Positions 17,595 through 25,535 are shown, counted from the stretch's first letter. The stretch: DNA of 32,796 nucleotides from Candidatus Kaiserbacteria bacterium (GCA_016217935.1 JACRFJ010000019.1:1-32796), one strand, 5' to 3'. A program made the numbers and translations. Notes: generated by a model from the letters alone, not told the origin.

Positions 17595-17765
17595 ATGCCC
17601 GACGCCGCCAACTCAAACGACTCCGGCTCAAATATTTGCAAGTTGCAGTCGAAACCGGAAGAGCACCGCCCTCTGAGTCGGGCCGAAATTCAGCTGGCCC
17701 TTTCTTTGCTGAGAAACCCTCGAGGCCAGCGCGCAAGCGATAACGTCGACTGGCCAAAGAAGTGA
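17595..17765 (+). CDS. Small hypothetical protein, 56 residues, Shine-Dalgarno class
   Basis: The frame MPDAANSNDSG...DNVDWPKK runs from ATG 17595 to TGA 17763-17765. A very strong Shine-Dalgarno (AGGAGGAGG) lies five bases before the start, and a clear intrinsic terminator follows 20 bases after the stop, which together support a real gene despite its length. The protein is polar, with a likely helix LSRAEIQLALSLLRNPRG in the second half. No family recognised. TATACA lies just upstream of the Shine-Dalgarno but is too close to leave it fully within the mRNA, so the promoter is unresolved. Confidence 0.65.
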   Translation: MPDAANSNDSGSNICKLQSKPEEHRPLSRAEIQLALSLLRNPRGQRASDNVDWPKK

Positions 17766-17785
17766 ACGGTTCGAAGTCGCTGTTT

Positions 17786-17815
17786 GTCCGCCGCCTCGGC
17801 GGACTCACTTTTTAG
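17786..17815 (+). terminator. Intrinsic terminator after the 56-residue gene
   Basis: An 8-bp GC-rich stem (GTCCGCCG / CGGCGGAC, 3-base loop) is followed by TCACTTTTTAG. The T-run is on the plus strand only. Confidence 0.85.
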
Positions 17816-18294
17816 TCTATTGTGATCGGAACAGAAATTGATTCTTCGTATTGCGGAAGGCCGGAAGGATTGTCGCGTTTCAGCACGAGCTTCGCAGGAC
17901 CGGAATAGCCGGATACTTTTATATCTGCCTTGAACGCCACATCGTCAGTAGTCATCCAATCAGTGAGCGCTTGCGCCGGTACCTGCGCGATCACTTCTCC
18001 ATCCAGTTTTTGCACTTCTACAGGAAATGAAGCCTCGAAGTACCAATTGCCAGGTGCCTTGCCCGTTACTGAAAAATATTTCGCTACGTGTGAATTTGGC
18101 TTCGGCGTGATCACTGACACGCGACCGGCAAGCGTAGTCGGATTTGCGTTTTCAGAATTTGAGACATTTCCCTGAGAAGTCGGCTGTTTCGTGTCGAGCG
18201 CGAGCCACTGCGGAGGAGCGATCATCGCCCATGCGAGAGCGACGATGACGAGAAGCAACACAAAGATTAAACTCCACCATGCACGTGTTCTCAT
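17812..18294 (-). CDS. Membrane-anchored Gmad2 immunoglobulin-like domain protein
   Basis: 160 residues. One membrane helix (about 6-27) is followed by a polar linker and, from about residue 58, a Gmad2-type domain: VSVITPKPNSHVAKYFSVTG, GNWYFEASFPVEV, a WMTTDDVAFKADI strand, and a closing GYSGPAKLVLKRDNPSG. Gmad2 domains are extracellular beta-sandwich modules known from Firmicutes spore-germination proteins and are frequent in CPR envelope proteins; their ligand is unknown. The protein probably sits outside the plasma membrane. No Shine-Dalgarno; a TACATT touches the start codon but the usual six-base spacing is not seen. Confidence 0.8.
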   Translation of the reverse strand: MRTRAWWSLIFVLLLVIVALAWAMIAPPQWLALDTKQPTSQGNVSNSENANPTTLAGRVSVITPKPNSHVAKYFSVTGKAPGNWYFEASFPVEVQKLDGEVIAQVPAQALTDWMTTDDVAFKADIKVSGYSGPAKLVLKRDNPSGLPQYEESISVPITID

Positions 18295-18406
18295 AATGTA
18301 AGTTGCTGATGCGCGTACCTGAACGACGTTTTGGAACAGGCTTCATGACACGGCGGTAAAAAGGTGCATACGGTGCGCGTCTTTGTTAGTATAGCCCGAC
18401 ACTTGT

Positions 18407-19402
18407 ATGAAAGCCAAAAAACGCAAGCATATCGTCGTTATTGGAGGTGGGACCGGCAGCTTTACGGTCCTCTCGGGTCTCAAGAAATACCCAGTCAATC
18501 TGACCGCTATAGTCGCCATGTCAGACAGCGGTGGCTCGACCGGGATTTTGCGCGACGAACTTGGGGTACTTCCACCGGGAGATGTGGCACGGTGTCTCGT
18601 GGCACTCTCTTCATCCGACACGCTCATGCGCACCCTCATGGACTATCGCTTCGACAACGGCAACCTCAAGGGTCATCGATTCGGCAATCTGCTCCTCTCC
18701 GCACTTGAAAAGATGACGGGCAGTTTCGATAGCGCAGTCGAAAAAGTGAGCGAGATTCTCCGCATTGATGGACGCGTCATTCCGGTCACGCTCGACAAAG
18801 TAAATCTCATGGCGAAAGTTGGCAAGCGAATCATCCACGGTGAGGAAAAGATTCAGATGACGAGATTGAATGGTTCGCTCGAGCGCATCTGGCTCGAGCC
18901 GGTCGCACGAGCAAACCCCAAAGCGCTCGCGGCGATTCGCGCAGCGGATGCGATCGTGATAGGCCCGGGAGGATTTTATACTGGCGTCGTCACGAATCTA
19001 TTGGTGCGCGGCATCCCCGAAGCAATACAGAAAAGCAAGGCCAAGAAAATCTTTGTCTGCAATCTCATGACCAAGGTAGAGCACACGCGGGATTACAGCG
19101 TCAGAGACTACACGCGTGCACTCGAGAAATACCTCGATGGATCAGTCGATGCGGTCGTGTATAACAATAAGCAACCTGCCTCCTCGCTCATTAAACGCTA
19201 CGCACGCGAGGGCGACACACTCACCTCGTGGGATGACGTGCCCGCAGAGCACGAACTCATCGGCGCGAATCTACTCTCACATCGCGAATCAAAATTCCAG
19301 AAAATCGGGACGCCGAGCAAGGAGGCGTCGCTCGTACGTCACGATCCAGTGAAATTAGCTCAGATCATTGCGAAAATTGTTGGTGTCAAAAACGGGAAAT
19401 AA
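18407..19402 (+). CDS. yvcK: YvcK/GlmR family (CofD-like) protein
   Basis: 331 residues. Hallmarks: VVIGGGTGSFTVLSGLK at the N-terminus, MSDSGGSTGILRDELGVLPP, GHRFGNLLL and IGPGGFYTGV. In Bacillus and relatives YvcK (GlmR) binds UDP-GlcNAc and stimulates GlmS, directing carbon into cell-wall precursors. Here glmS lies about 1.6 kb away, which fits the same link, although the two are on opposite strands. CofD-like phospholactate transferase activity is not expected, as no F420 genes are present. TAGTAT/TATAGC lies 11-15 bases before ATG 18407, so the leader would be very short. Confidence 0.93.
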   Translation: MKAKKRKHIVVIGGGTGSFTVLSGLKKYPVNLTAIVAMSDSGGSTGILRDELGVLPPGDVARCLVALSSSDTLMRTLMDYRFDNGNLKGHRFGNLLLSALEKMTGSFDSAVEKVSEILRIDGRVIPVTLDKVNLMAKVGKRIIHGEEKIQMTRLNGSLERIWLEPVARANPKALAAIRAADAIVIGPGGFYTGVVTNLLVRGIPEAIQKSKAKKIFVCNLMTKVEHTRDYSVRDYTRALEKYLDGSVDAVVYNNKQPASSLIKRYAREGDTLTSWDDVPAEHELIGANLLSHRESKFQKIGTPSKEASLVRHDPVKLAQIIAKIVGVKNGK

Positions 19403-19451
19403 TCTTGCGCGCGCATCTGTGTGTGCTAGAGTGAACCGACAACTGAATATC

Positions 19452-19542
19452 GTATCAAGAGTGTGGCGAGAGTTTCGGCTCAGAGACCCACCAGCAACCT
19501 ACCCGACGGCAAGGTGCTCCATCCGGCCCTTTGGGAAGATAC
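19452..19542 (+). promoter_or_regulatory. SAM-I (S-box) riboswitch aptamer upstream of metK
   Basis: P1 is formed by GTATC (19452-19456) and GATAC (19538-19542). Inside are the conserved S-box blocks: CAAGAG after P1, a GTGG/CCAC P2 helix, CAGCAACCT, and AAGGTGCTCCATCC. These match the canonical AGAG, GGCAACC and AAGGTGCTAATTCC segments in order and spacing. The class binds S-adenosylmethionine, the product of the MetK enzyme encoded 46 bases downstream, so feedback control is expected. Confidence 0.9.
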
Positions 19543-19555
19543 CATTTACAAAATA

Positions 19556-19573
19556 ATCTCCCGTTGGGGAGAT
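19556..19573 (+). promoter_or_regulatory. Hairpin between the SAM riboswitch and metK; probable expression platform
   Basis: A 7-bp stem (ATCTCCC / GGGAGAT, 4-base loop) lies 14 bases after the aptamer. The only Shine-Dalgarno-like bases (GGGGAG) are in its 3' arm, 16 bases before ATG 19588. The T-tract (ATATTT) is poor, so the hairpin may hide the ribosome site, or may be a weak terminator. Which one applies cannot be settled by eye. Confidence 0.55.
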
Positions 19574-19587
19574 ATTTCGTTGAAACC

Positions 19588-20643
19588 ATGTTCCACCTTC
19601 TCGAACGATACACAACAGAGAGCGTAACCGCAGGTCATCCAGACAAAGTGTGTGATCAGATTTCTGATGCAATCCTCGATGCCTGCCTCGCTCAGGATCC
19701 CAAAAGTCGCGTTGCGGTCGAGACATTCGGAAGTCACGGAACGCTCATGATCGGTGGAGAAATCAAGACGGGCGCTGATTTTGATGCCGAGCAGATTGCA
19801 AGAGAAGTGTACGCACACATCGGGTACACAGAAAATCTCAAGGTCTTGAATACGATCGCCAAACAATCTCCTGACATCGCACAAGGAGTCGATACAGGAG
19901 GCGCGGGAGACCAAGGCATCATGTACGGTTATGCGACCGACGAGACACCTGAAATGCTTCCCAAGGGCGTCGTGCTCGCACACGCGCTGGCCCGACGACT
20001 CGAACAACTCCGCCGCAACAACACGCTCCCCTGGCTGCGTCCTGATGGCAAAACCCAGATCACAATCAACGGCAAACAAGGAGTGCTCACCGCACTCTGT
20101 TCCACACAACACGCTGAGGAAACATCGCAAGAAGAAATTCGCACAGCATTGATTGAACACCTCTTTACCCCCGTGCTTGGCTCCATCGAAAACATCGAGA
20201 TACTGGTGAATCCCACAGGTAAATTCGTGCTCGGTGGCTTCACCGCTGATGCGGGACTCACCGGCCGAAAAATTCAGGTGGATACCTACGGCGGCATCGC
20301 GCCTCATGGAGGTGGTGCGTTTTCTGGCAAAGATGCGACAAAAGTCGATCGTTCCGCTGCATACATGTGTCGCTTCGTCGCGAAGAATTTGGTCGCCAAC
20401 GGCTATGCGAAAAAAGCACTCGTCTCCGTCGCGTATGCAATCGGTCGTGCAGAACCGGTCATGATCGAAGCGTTCAACGATGAAGACAAGAACCTCACTG
20501 ATGTGGTCGCGAAGAATTTCGACTTCAAACCGCGCGCCATCATCGAGCGTCTCGGCCTCACGCGGCCGATCTTCCAAGAAACCGCCGCTTACGGTCACTT
20601 TGGTGTTGTGGGCCGATCGTGGGAAGCAGTAGAGAAGATATAA
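19588..20643 (+). CDS. metK: S-adenosylmethionine synthetase
   Basis: 351 residues from ATG 19588, somewhat shorter than the typical 380-400. It makes SAM from methionine and ATP. Visible motifs are TAGHPDKVCDQISDAILD, the ATP-site GAGDQGIMYGYA, HGGGAFSGKDATKVDRS and the late VVAKNFDFKPRAIIE. The frame can be extended upstream to a TTG at 19531, but that lies inside the riboswitch and is rejected. Control by the SAM-I riboswitch is expected: high SAM should lower expression. No methionine genes lie next to it. Confidence 0.97.
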   Translation: MFHLLERYTTESVTAGHPDKVCDQISDAILDACLAQDPKSRVAVETFGSHGTLMIGGEIKTGADFDAEQIAREVYAHIGYTENLKVLNTIAKQSPDIAQGVDTGGAGDQGIMYGYATDETPEMLPKGVVLAHALARRLEQLRRNNTLPWLRPDGKTQITINGKQGVLTALCSTQHAEETSQEEIRTALIEHLFTPVLGSIENIEILVNPTGKFVLGGFTADAGLTGRKIQVDTYGGIAPHGGGAFSGKDATKVDRSAAYMCRFVAKNLVANGYAKKALVSVAYAIGRAEPVMIEAFNDEDKNLTDVVAKNFDFKPRAIIERLGLTRPIFQETAAYGHFGVVGRSWEAVEKI

Positions 20644-20672
20644 AAGAAATGCCCCAAGCACGCGGCCGGGGC
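20640..20672 (-). terminator. Likely intrinsic terminator after the 71-residue minus-strand gene
   Basis: On the minus strand a 5-bp GC stem (GCCCC / GGGGC) with a 12-base, partly pairable loop is followed by ATTTCTTTTA. The T-rich tail overlaps the metK stop region. Confidence 0.5.
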
Positions 20673-20726
20673 AAGTCGGGGTTTCCCTATGACCCTATCG
20701 CTTTGCGCGATTTGATTCGCAGCCTT

Positions 20727-20942
20727 TCAAGGCGCTGATATTGTTGGGGTCGCAGCGCAACCCGACCGCCCCTGGACGAGAATCGGATAGACGGACTCAT
20801 TGTCTCGAACGACCCAGCCGATCGCCCCGATACAATGCGGTGCTACCGCGATGTAGGATTGCGGCACGTACGAAGGCCGCAACGGACGATCGTGAACTGG
20901 TTTTCGATCCAGCGGATCGGAAGGCGCGAGATGATCGCGCAT
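20727..20942 (-). CDS. Small hypothetical protein, 71 residues, Shine-Dalgarno class
   Basis: The frame begins at ATG 20942, preceded by a strong Shine-Dalgarno (TAGGAGGT) about eight bases upstream; an in-frame ATG at 20996 has no such signal. The protein starts MRDHLAPSDPLDRKP, contains SYIAVAPHCIGAIGWVVRDN and ends ATPTISAP. It has two cysteines and no clear membrane helix. No family recognised. It lies between the convergent metK and, upstream on the same strand, glmS. A probable terminator follows. Reality rests mainly on the Shine-Dalgarno and terminator. Confidence 0.5.
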   Translation of the reverse strand: MRDHLAPSDPLDRKPVHDRPLRPSYVPQSYIAVAPHCIGAIGWVVRDNESVYPILVQGRSGCAATPTISAP

Positions 20943-21031
20943 TTGAGGAAACCTCCTATTGAGCAAGAGCGCGCCCTCCGAGCGAGAGCGTGCCATTGAT
21001 TGTGCCTGCTGTTTGCTGAAGCGCAGATGAA

Positions 21032-22858
21032 TTATTCGACGGTCACCGATTTCGCAAGATTTCTCGGCCTATCCACGTTGTATCCTTTTTCACGTGCAAA
21101 AAAGTAGGCAAAAAGCTGCAGAGGAACGACATTGAGAATTGGCTGCAGCATTTCAATCGTCTTCGGCACATACATCACATCGTCTGCAAGCTGCTTGATC
21201 TCGTCGTTGCCCTCTGAAGCGATTGCAATCAGTGGTCCTTTGCGCGCTTTGATCTCCTGCATATTTGAAGCCATCTTTTCGTACACACTATCCGAGGTTG
21301 CGATTGCAAGAGTTGGGAACTTCTGGTCGATCATCGCAAGTGGTCCATGCTTCATCTCGCCTGCTCCGCATCCCTCTGCATGGATGTAGGAGATTTCTTT
21401 GAGTTTGAGTGCACCTTCAAATGCGATCGGGTAATTATACTTGCGCCCGATATAGAGAAAATCGCGTGCGTTTTTATATTTCTTCGCCATTTTTTGGATA
21501 CCGTCACGAGTATTCAGGATTGCTTGAATCTGCTGGGGAAGCGCGCGCAGCGCTCGCGCAATTTCACGTCCTTCGTGCGCAGACATGCCTCGCTGACGCC
21601 CGAGAAAAGTGGTGAGGAGCGCGAGTGCAGAGAGTTGTGAGACGAGCGCTTTTGTAGATGCAACGCCTATTTCAGGACCCGCGTGATTGTAGACTCCCGC
21701 ATCAGTTTCGCGCGCGATCGTAGAACCGACGGTATTCACGATGCCGAGCGTGAGCGCACCGCGCCGTTTGCCTTCCCGAATCGCCTCGAGCGTGTCGAGT
21801 GTCTCTCCAGATTGAGAGATCGCAAGCACTATCGTGCGACCGTTGACGACAGGGTTTCGATAGCGGAATTCCGAAGCAAGTTCCACTTCTACAGGAATGC
21901 CCGCGTGCTCTTCGAGCATGTACTCTCCCGTGAGACCTGCAAAGTAGGCAGTGCCACATCCGACGATAATGATCCGATCCATTTTCGCAAGATCGCGCTC
22001 AACGCTCTCGAGACCGCCGAGCTTCGCGAGTCCTTCGCTCTCTCTCAGGCGCCCGCGTATGGTGTTTTCAACCACCTCGGGACCTTCCATAATTTCTTTG
22101 AGCATGAAGTGATCATAGCCACCACGCTGCGCCGCCTCGGCATTCCAGTCGATGTGTTCAGCTTCTCGGCTTACTTTCGTACCTGCAAGTTTGTAGATCG
22201 TGTGACTTTCCGGCGTAATCGAAGCAACTTCTCCATCCTCAAGAAACACAACCTGACGTGTGTGCCGAAGAATTGGGGATGCGTCCGATGCAATAAACCG
22301 CTCACCTTCTCCGAGCCCCAGCACCACCGGAGAGCCCATACGCGCACCAATGACGCGCGAGGGGTCCCCGCGGTACTGCATCGCGATTCCATAGGTACCT
22401 TTGACTTCATTGAGTGCCAGGAGTGCCGCTTTGGTGAAATCTTTTTCCGTTTTCAGGTGCTCCTCGACGAGATGTGCGAGGACCTCGGTATCGGTCGCTG
22501 ATTTGAACGTGTGTCCGAGTGTCTCGAGTTTCTTTTTCAATGCTTTGAAGTTCTCGATAATGCCGTTGTGTATGACCCACACATCGCCGCTGCAGTCCTG
22601 GTGCGGGTGCGCATTTTGCTCGGTCGGCTCTCCGTGTGTCGCCCACCGCAAGTGCGCGATACCGCTCTTGCCAAAAAAACCCGCGGGGATTTTACGCCGA
22701 AGCTGAGCCGCAGCACCGACCGCTTTGATACTTCCAGACTCAGGTGTGAAGATCCCAGCAGAGTCGTAGCCGCGATACTCAAGAGACATCAGCCCATCCA
22801 TCAGGACCTCCGCCGCATTCTTCCCGTTTTTAGTCGTAAATGCGAAAATCCCGCACAT
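21032..22858 (-). CDS. glmS: Glutamine--fructose-6-phosphate aminotransferase (isomerizing)
   Basis: 608 residues, full length. It makes glucosamine-6-phosphate, the first committed step to UDP-GlcNAc. The N-terminal glutaminase begins with MCGIF (nucleophile Cys2) and SLEYRGYDSAGI; RWATHGEPTEQNAHPH and the SIS sugar-isomerase domains (ISQSGETLDTLEA, ASTKALVSQL, HGPLAMID) follow, and the C-terminus DRPRNLAKSVTVE is the family end. A TAGAGT box ends six bases before ATG 22858. It lies 31 bases after the GNAT gene on the same strand, so both read-through and its own promoter are possible. YvcK/GlmR, a known GlmS activator elsewhere, is encoded nearby. Confidence 0.98.
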   Translation of the reverse strand: MCGIFAFTTKNGKNAAEVLMDGLMSLEYRGYDSAGIFTPESGSIKAVGAAAQLRRKIPAGFFGKSGIAHLRWATHGEPTEQNAHPHQDCSGDVWVIHNGIIENFKALKKKLETLGHTFKSATDTEVLAHLVEEHLKTEKDFTKAALLALNEVKGTYGIAMQYRGDPSRVIGARMGSPVVLGLGEGERFIASDASPILRHTRQVVFLEDGEVASITPESHTIYKLAGTKVSREAEHIDWNAEAAQRGGYDHFMLKEIMEGPEVVENTIRGRLRESEGLAKLGGLESVERDLAKMDRIIIVGCGTAYFAGLTGEYMLEEHAGIPVEVELASEFRYRNPVVNGRTIVLAISQSGETLDTLEAIREGKRRGALTLGIVNTVGSTIARETDAGVYNHAGPEIGVASTKALVSQLSALALLTTFLGRQRGMSAHEGREIARALRALPQQIQAILNTRDGIQKMAKKYKNARDFLYIGRKYNYPIAFEGALKLKEISYIHAEGCGAGEMKHGPLAMIDQKFPTLAIATSDSVYEKMASNMQEIKARKGPLIAIASEGNDEIKQLADDVMYVPKTIEMLQPILNVVPLQLFAYFFAREKGYNVDRPRNLAKSVTVE

Positions 22859-22864
22859 ACGCGC

Positions 22865-22870
22865 ACTCTA
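22865..22870 (-). promoter_or_regulatory. -10-like box TAGAGT, 6 bases before glmS
   Basis: TAGAGT matches four of six consensus positions and ends six bases before ATG 22858. Confidence 0.4.
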
Positions 22871-22889
22871 TCAAAGCGCTGGGTCTTCC

Positions 22890-23450
22890 TCAACGCACTG
22901 ATGTCGCCTTACCTCTCCGGCGCATATAGTACGCTTTTGCTTGCAGGCTCTCGGGCCATTCTGGCCAGTGACGGTAAAATACTCCGTTATCGCCTTTTGT
23001 CGTATCTATTTCGAAACCCCACCGTTCGTACATTTCTATCGCATTTTGATTGTGCGCATAGAGATCAAGAGCGATGTCCTTGCCCGTGCTGAATTCTAAT
23101 GCTCTTTCCCACAGGGCCCGTCCGACTCCTTTGCGTTGATGTTGGGGTGCTACGTAAAAACCAGAAAGTTCGCACTCCTCCCCTTTGTCCGTAATCGTAA
23201 CCGCACCGACGAGAGTTCCCCCCGCTTCAGCGAGCCAGGTGCGCTGGTTTTCTTTTTGCTCTAGCTTCGATCGCAAATAGTTTTGCGTGTCGTCATTGTT
23301 AAAAATTTCTTTCGAGAAGTGTTCTTTCGCAAGACCGATTGTTTCGTGCACATACGCGCTCTCGTATGTTCTTTGGAGGAGGTCCGTATATGCAGAAAGA
23401 TCCGCGAGAGTAGCTAACCGAAAGGAAATATCCTCGGAAATGCGTTCCAT
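22890..23450 (-). CDS. GNAT-family N-acetyltransferase
   Basis: 186 residues. The acetyl-CoA motif A is clear: LSGFYVAPQHQRKGVGRALW, with the Q-R-K-G-V-G pyrophosphate loop, followed by the motif B region LYAHNQNAIEMYERWGFE. GNAT enzymes transfer acetyl groups to amines of small molecules, proteins or antibiotics; the substrate is not predictable here. It starts three bases after the stop of the serine hydrolase and is probably the third gene of that operon. The C-terminus is Arg/Lys-rich. Confidence 0.9.
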   Translation of the reverse strand: MERISEDISFRLATLADLSAYTDLLQRTYESAYVHETIGLAKEHFSKEIFNNDDTQNYLRSKLEQKENQRTWLAEAGGTLVGAVTITDKGEECELSGFYVAPQHQRKGVGRALWERALEFSTGKDIALDLYAHNQNAIEMYERWGFEIDTTKGDNGVFYRHWPEWPESLQAKAYYMRRRGKATSVR

Positions 23451-23453
23451 ATA

Positions 23454-24446
23454 TTAATTGTGTTCCGAGAAAACAATGTCCGCAATATCTGATCGAAATA
23501 GGTTGATCGCTGAACTCTCAGACATCGCATCAGTTGGCCGCTTCGGATACGTGCGATTCGAGAGTATGACAAACCCAACATCGCGCGCTCGATCGACACA
23601 GATACTCGTACCCGTAAAGCCGGTTTTCCCGAATGTTTCGGGACTTGCATGCCGTCCCATGAAATACGACTGATCGACCTGCCAACCGAGACCCGCCTCG
23701 GCTCCCGCGATGATGGGTTTCGTAAATCCATCATTTTGTAAGAGTGCTTCAAGAAACGTAAGGAGGTCATGTGCGGTTGAAAATAGCCCAGCGTGGCCTA
23801 CAGAGCGTCTCGCCTTTGCGAATGCATATGCGCTTTCGTCGTGGGGTAACCCGCGCACTTCACCGCGCTCATCGATTTCAGTCGGTGCGCAAATAGATGC
23901 ATGCGGAAAAAATGTCGTCTCGTTCATATCCAGAGGCTCAAAAAAGTATCGGTGCGCGAGTGTGGCGAGCGATGCACCCCCTACTCGTTCGAGCATTATG
24001 CCGAGTAAAAATGCGGGCACATTCGTAAATGCATTTCCCTCGGCACGTTTGAGTCCTTGTTCGAATATATGTGTTCGAATTTCTTCAAATGTTTTGAGCC
24101 GAAGCATCGAAAGTCGTGGCCCCTGTACACGGTACCTCAGCAGATCTTCGATTGCTGCATCCTGATCGTTTTGTAATTCTGGAATGTATTTCTTGACGAG
24201 GTCGTCGAGAAAAAGCTTCTCCTCTGCGACGAGCGTGAGGACGAGTAATGCAGTCGGAACTGATTTGGTGATCGATGCGAGATCATAGAGCGTGTTTTCT
24301 TCGACTTTTTCTTTGCCCTCGTACGTAAGCGAGCCAAACGGGAGCGTTATTCTCTTTCCGTTCGTTTGAACAATACCAATTACGCAGCCGGGAAAGACTC
24401 GCCCCTCTATTGCTTGCTCGACCCTTCCACGAATTGCCTCAAGCAT
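23454..24446 (-). CDS. Serine hydrolase, beta-lactamase class C / PBP4*-EstB type
   Basis: 330 residues from ATG 24446. The active-site SITK (58-61) and a third motif FGKTGFTGTSICVD are plain, followed by the family strand VGFVILSNRTYPKR. The second motif, normally Y-x-N, reads FTN (140-142), so the catalytic tyrosine position is Phe; the enzyme may be altered. There is no signal peptide in this form. Members act as D,D-peptidases, esterases or beta-lactamases. The upstream in-frame ATG 24497 would lie far inside the preceding gene and is not favoured; ATG 24446 overlaps that gene's stop by eight bases, indicating translational coupling. Confidence 0.87.
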   Translation of the reverse strand: MLEAIRGRVEQAIEGRVFPGCVIGIVQTNGKRITLPFGSLTYEGKEKVEENTLYDLASITKSVPTALLVLTLVAEEKLFLDDLVKKYIPELQNDQDAAIEDLLRYRVQGPRLSMLRLKTFEEIRTHIFEQGLKRAEGNAFTNVPAFLLGIMLERVGGASLATLAHRYFFEPLDMNETTFFPHASICAPTEIDERGEVRGLPHDESAYAFAKARRSVGHAGLFSTAHDLLTFLEALLQNDGFTKPIIAGAEAGLGWQVDQSYFMGRHASPETFGKTGFTGTSICVDRARDVGFVILSNRTYPKRPTDAMSESSAINLFRSDIADIVFSEHN

Positions 24447-25518
24447 TTCCGTACGTCTCTTTGATTTCCTTTGCGAGAGACGGATTCCACATCGCACCTG
24501 TTGCGGTCATAACACTATCTGCCCCGGCGTCTCTATATTCTTTATAATCCGCTGGTATCGTTACCCCACCCACGCCCTCAATCGAGAACGTAAATGCTCT
24601 TTTGTCTCTGATTGCTTTCAGTCGCCTCACGAAATCGAGTCCCGCCCATTTGATACCCGCACCACATACACCGCTACGTAGTCGTGCAGGAGAACCGGGG
24701 AGCGCTTGGTTGCCGGCCGCATCGCGAATCTCAGCTTGTAAGGTGTTGATGCCAGAAATGCTATCGGCGTATTCATTCGCAATTTCGGCAAGCTGTTCCA
24801 GTTGCACATCATCATGGTAATAACCGACCTTCAGAATAAGCGGGGTCTTGCCGATCACGCTGCGAATGCCCTTCGCGACTTTCTCCGTTACACCAAGGTT
24901 GTAACAGACTAATCCTTCGTTGCCGATATTCGGGCAGGAAAAATTGGTTTCGAGGACCTTTGCACCGGTCTCCGCAGAGAGTCTCGCGGCGAGCACGTAG
25001 TCGTCGATAAATTCTGCTTCTGTTTGATTTGGCTTCACCGTACCCATAAAACTCAGTACCAGCACTTGCCCTTTTCCCGCAGCCTCAACCGCTTTTTTTG
25101 CATCTTCTTGCCATATAGCCGCATCTTTCGAAGGAACTCCGAATGAGTTGGTGATGGAGAGTGGGAGAGAGTACGTCGTGTCCGCAATCAGAGGACTCTT
25201 CAGCGCTTCGAACGTAAGGTCGCCGTCAGGATGAATGGCGAGCACGTTCGGAAACGGGTGGCATGGGAATACTCCACTGCGGACAGTCTTGTATACGCAA
25301 ACATCAAATCCTTTCTCAAAGGCAGCTTTGCAGAATGCGCTATTCAGGAGCGGCCCCGCTGGGATACCGAGCGGAAGGTAGACTTTGTGTCCGAGGAAGT
25401 CCGCAGATGGTTCACCGGTGACTGCTATTTGATTGTGATCAGCAAAAATACCGAAAGGGCCCGTATCATAGTTTTCTTCGTAAGATTTGAGTGGATCGAA
25501 AAACGGTGTCTGCAACAT
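24439..25518 (-). CDS. Dihydroorotate dehydrogenase-like flavoprotein
   Basis: 359 residues, an FMN-binding TIM barrel. Visible are PLGIPAGPLLNSAF near the start, YKTVRSG, ITNSFGVPS, LETNFSCPNIG with the substrate-loop residues, LILKVGYY with the FMN lysine, INTLQAEIRD, and the late VGGVTIPADYKEYRDAGAD and TATGAMWNPSLA. DHODs oxidise dihydroorotate in pyrimidine synthesis. No other pyrimidine genes are nearby, so a related substrate cannot be excluded. TAGGAT ends six bases before ATG 25518. First gene of an operon with the serine hydrolase and GNAT genes. Confidence 0.88.
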   Translation of the reverse strand: MLQTPFFDPLKSYEENYDTGPFGIFADHNQIAVTGEPSADFLGHKVYLPLGIPAGPLLNSAFCKAAFEKGFDVCVYKTVRSGVFPCHPFPNVLAIHPDGDLTFEALKSPLIADTTYSLPLSITNSFGVPSKDAAIWQEDAKKAVEAAGKGQVLVLSFMGTVKPNQTEAEFIDDYVLAARLSAETGAKVLETNFSCPNIGNEGLVCYNLGVTEKVAKGIRSVIGKTPLILKVGYYHDDVQLEQLAEIANEYADSISGINTLQAEIRDAAGNQALPGSPARLRSGVCGAGIKWAGLDFVRRLKAIRDKRAFTFSIEGVGGVTIPADYKEYRDAGADSVMTATGAMWNPSLAKEIKETYGNA

Positions 25519-25524
25519 GGGGGT

Positions 25525-25530
25525 ATCCTA
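25525..25530 (-). promoter_or_regulatory. -10-like box TAGGAT, 6 bases before the DHOD-like gene
   Basis: TAGGAT ends six bases before ATG 25518, as for the HAD and nth genes. It lies immediately downstream of the sortase stop. Confidence 0.55.
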
Positions 25531-25535
25531 GCATG

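Noticed and set aside
18295-18406. Leaderless promoters for yvcK and the Gmad2 gene with the six-base spacing
   Set aside because: The boxes present (TAGTAT/TATAGC and TACATT) are at 11-15 bases and 0 bases from the starts, so they do not fit the rule and are not counted.
19531-19587. Upstream TTG start for metK
   Set aside because: It lies inside the SAM-I aptamer and would add residues absent from the family; ATG 19588 begins at the conserved N-terminus.
19546-20661. 371-codon open minus-strand frame opposite metK
   Set aside because: It mirrors metK and its riboswitch exactly, contains no recognisable motif and has no start signal.
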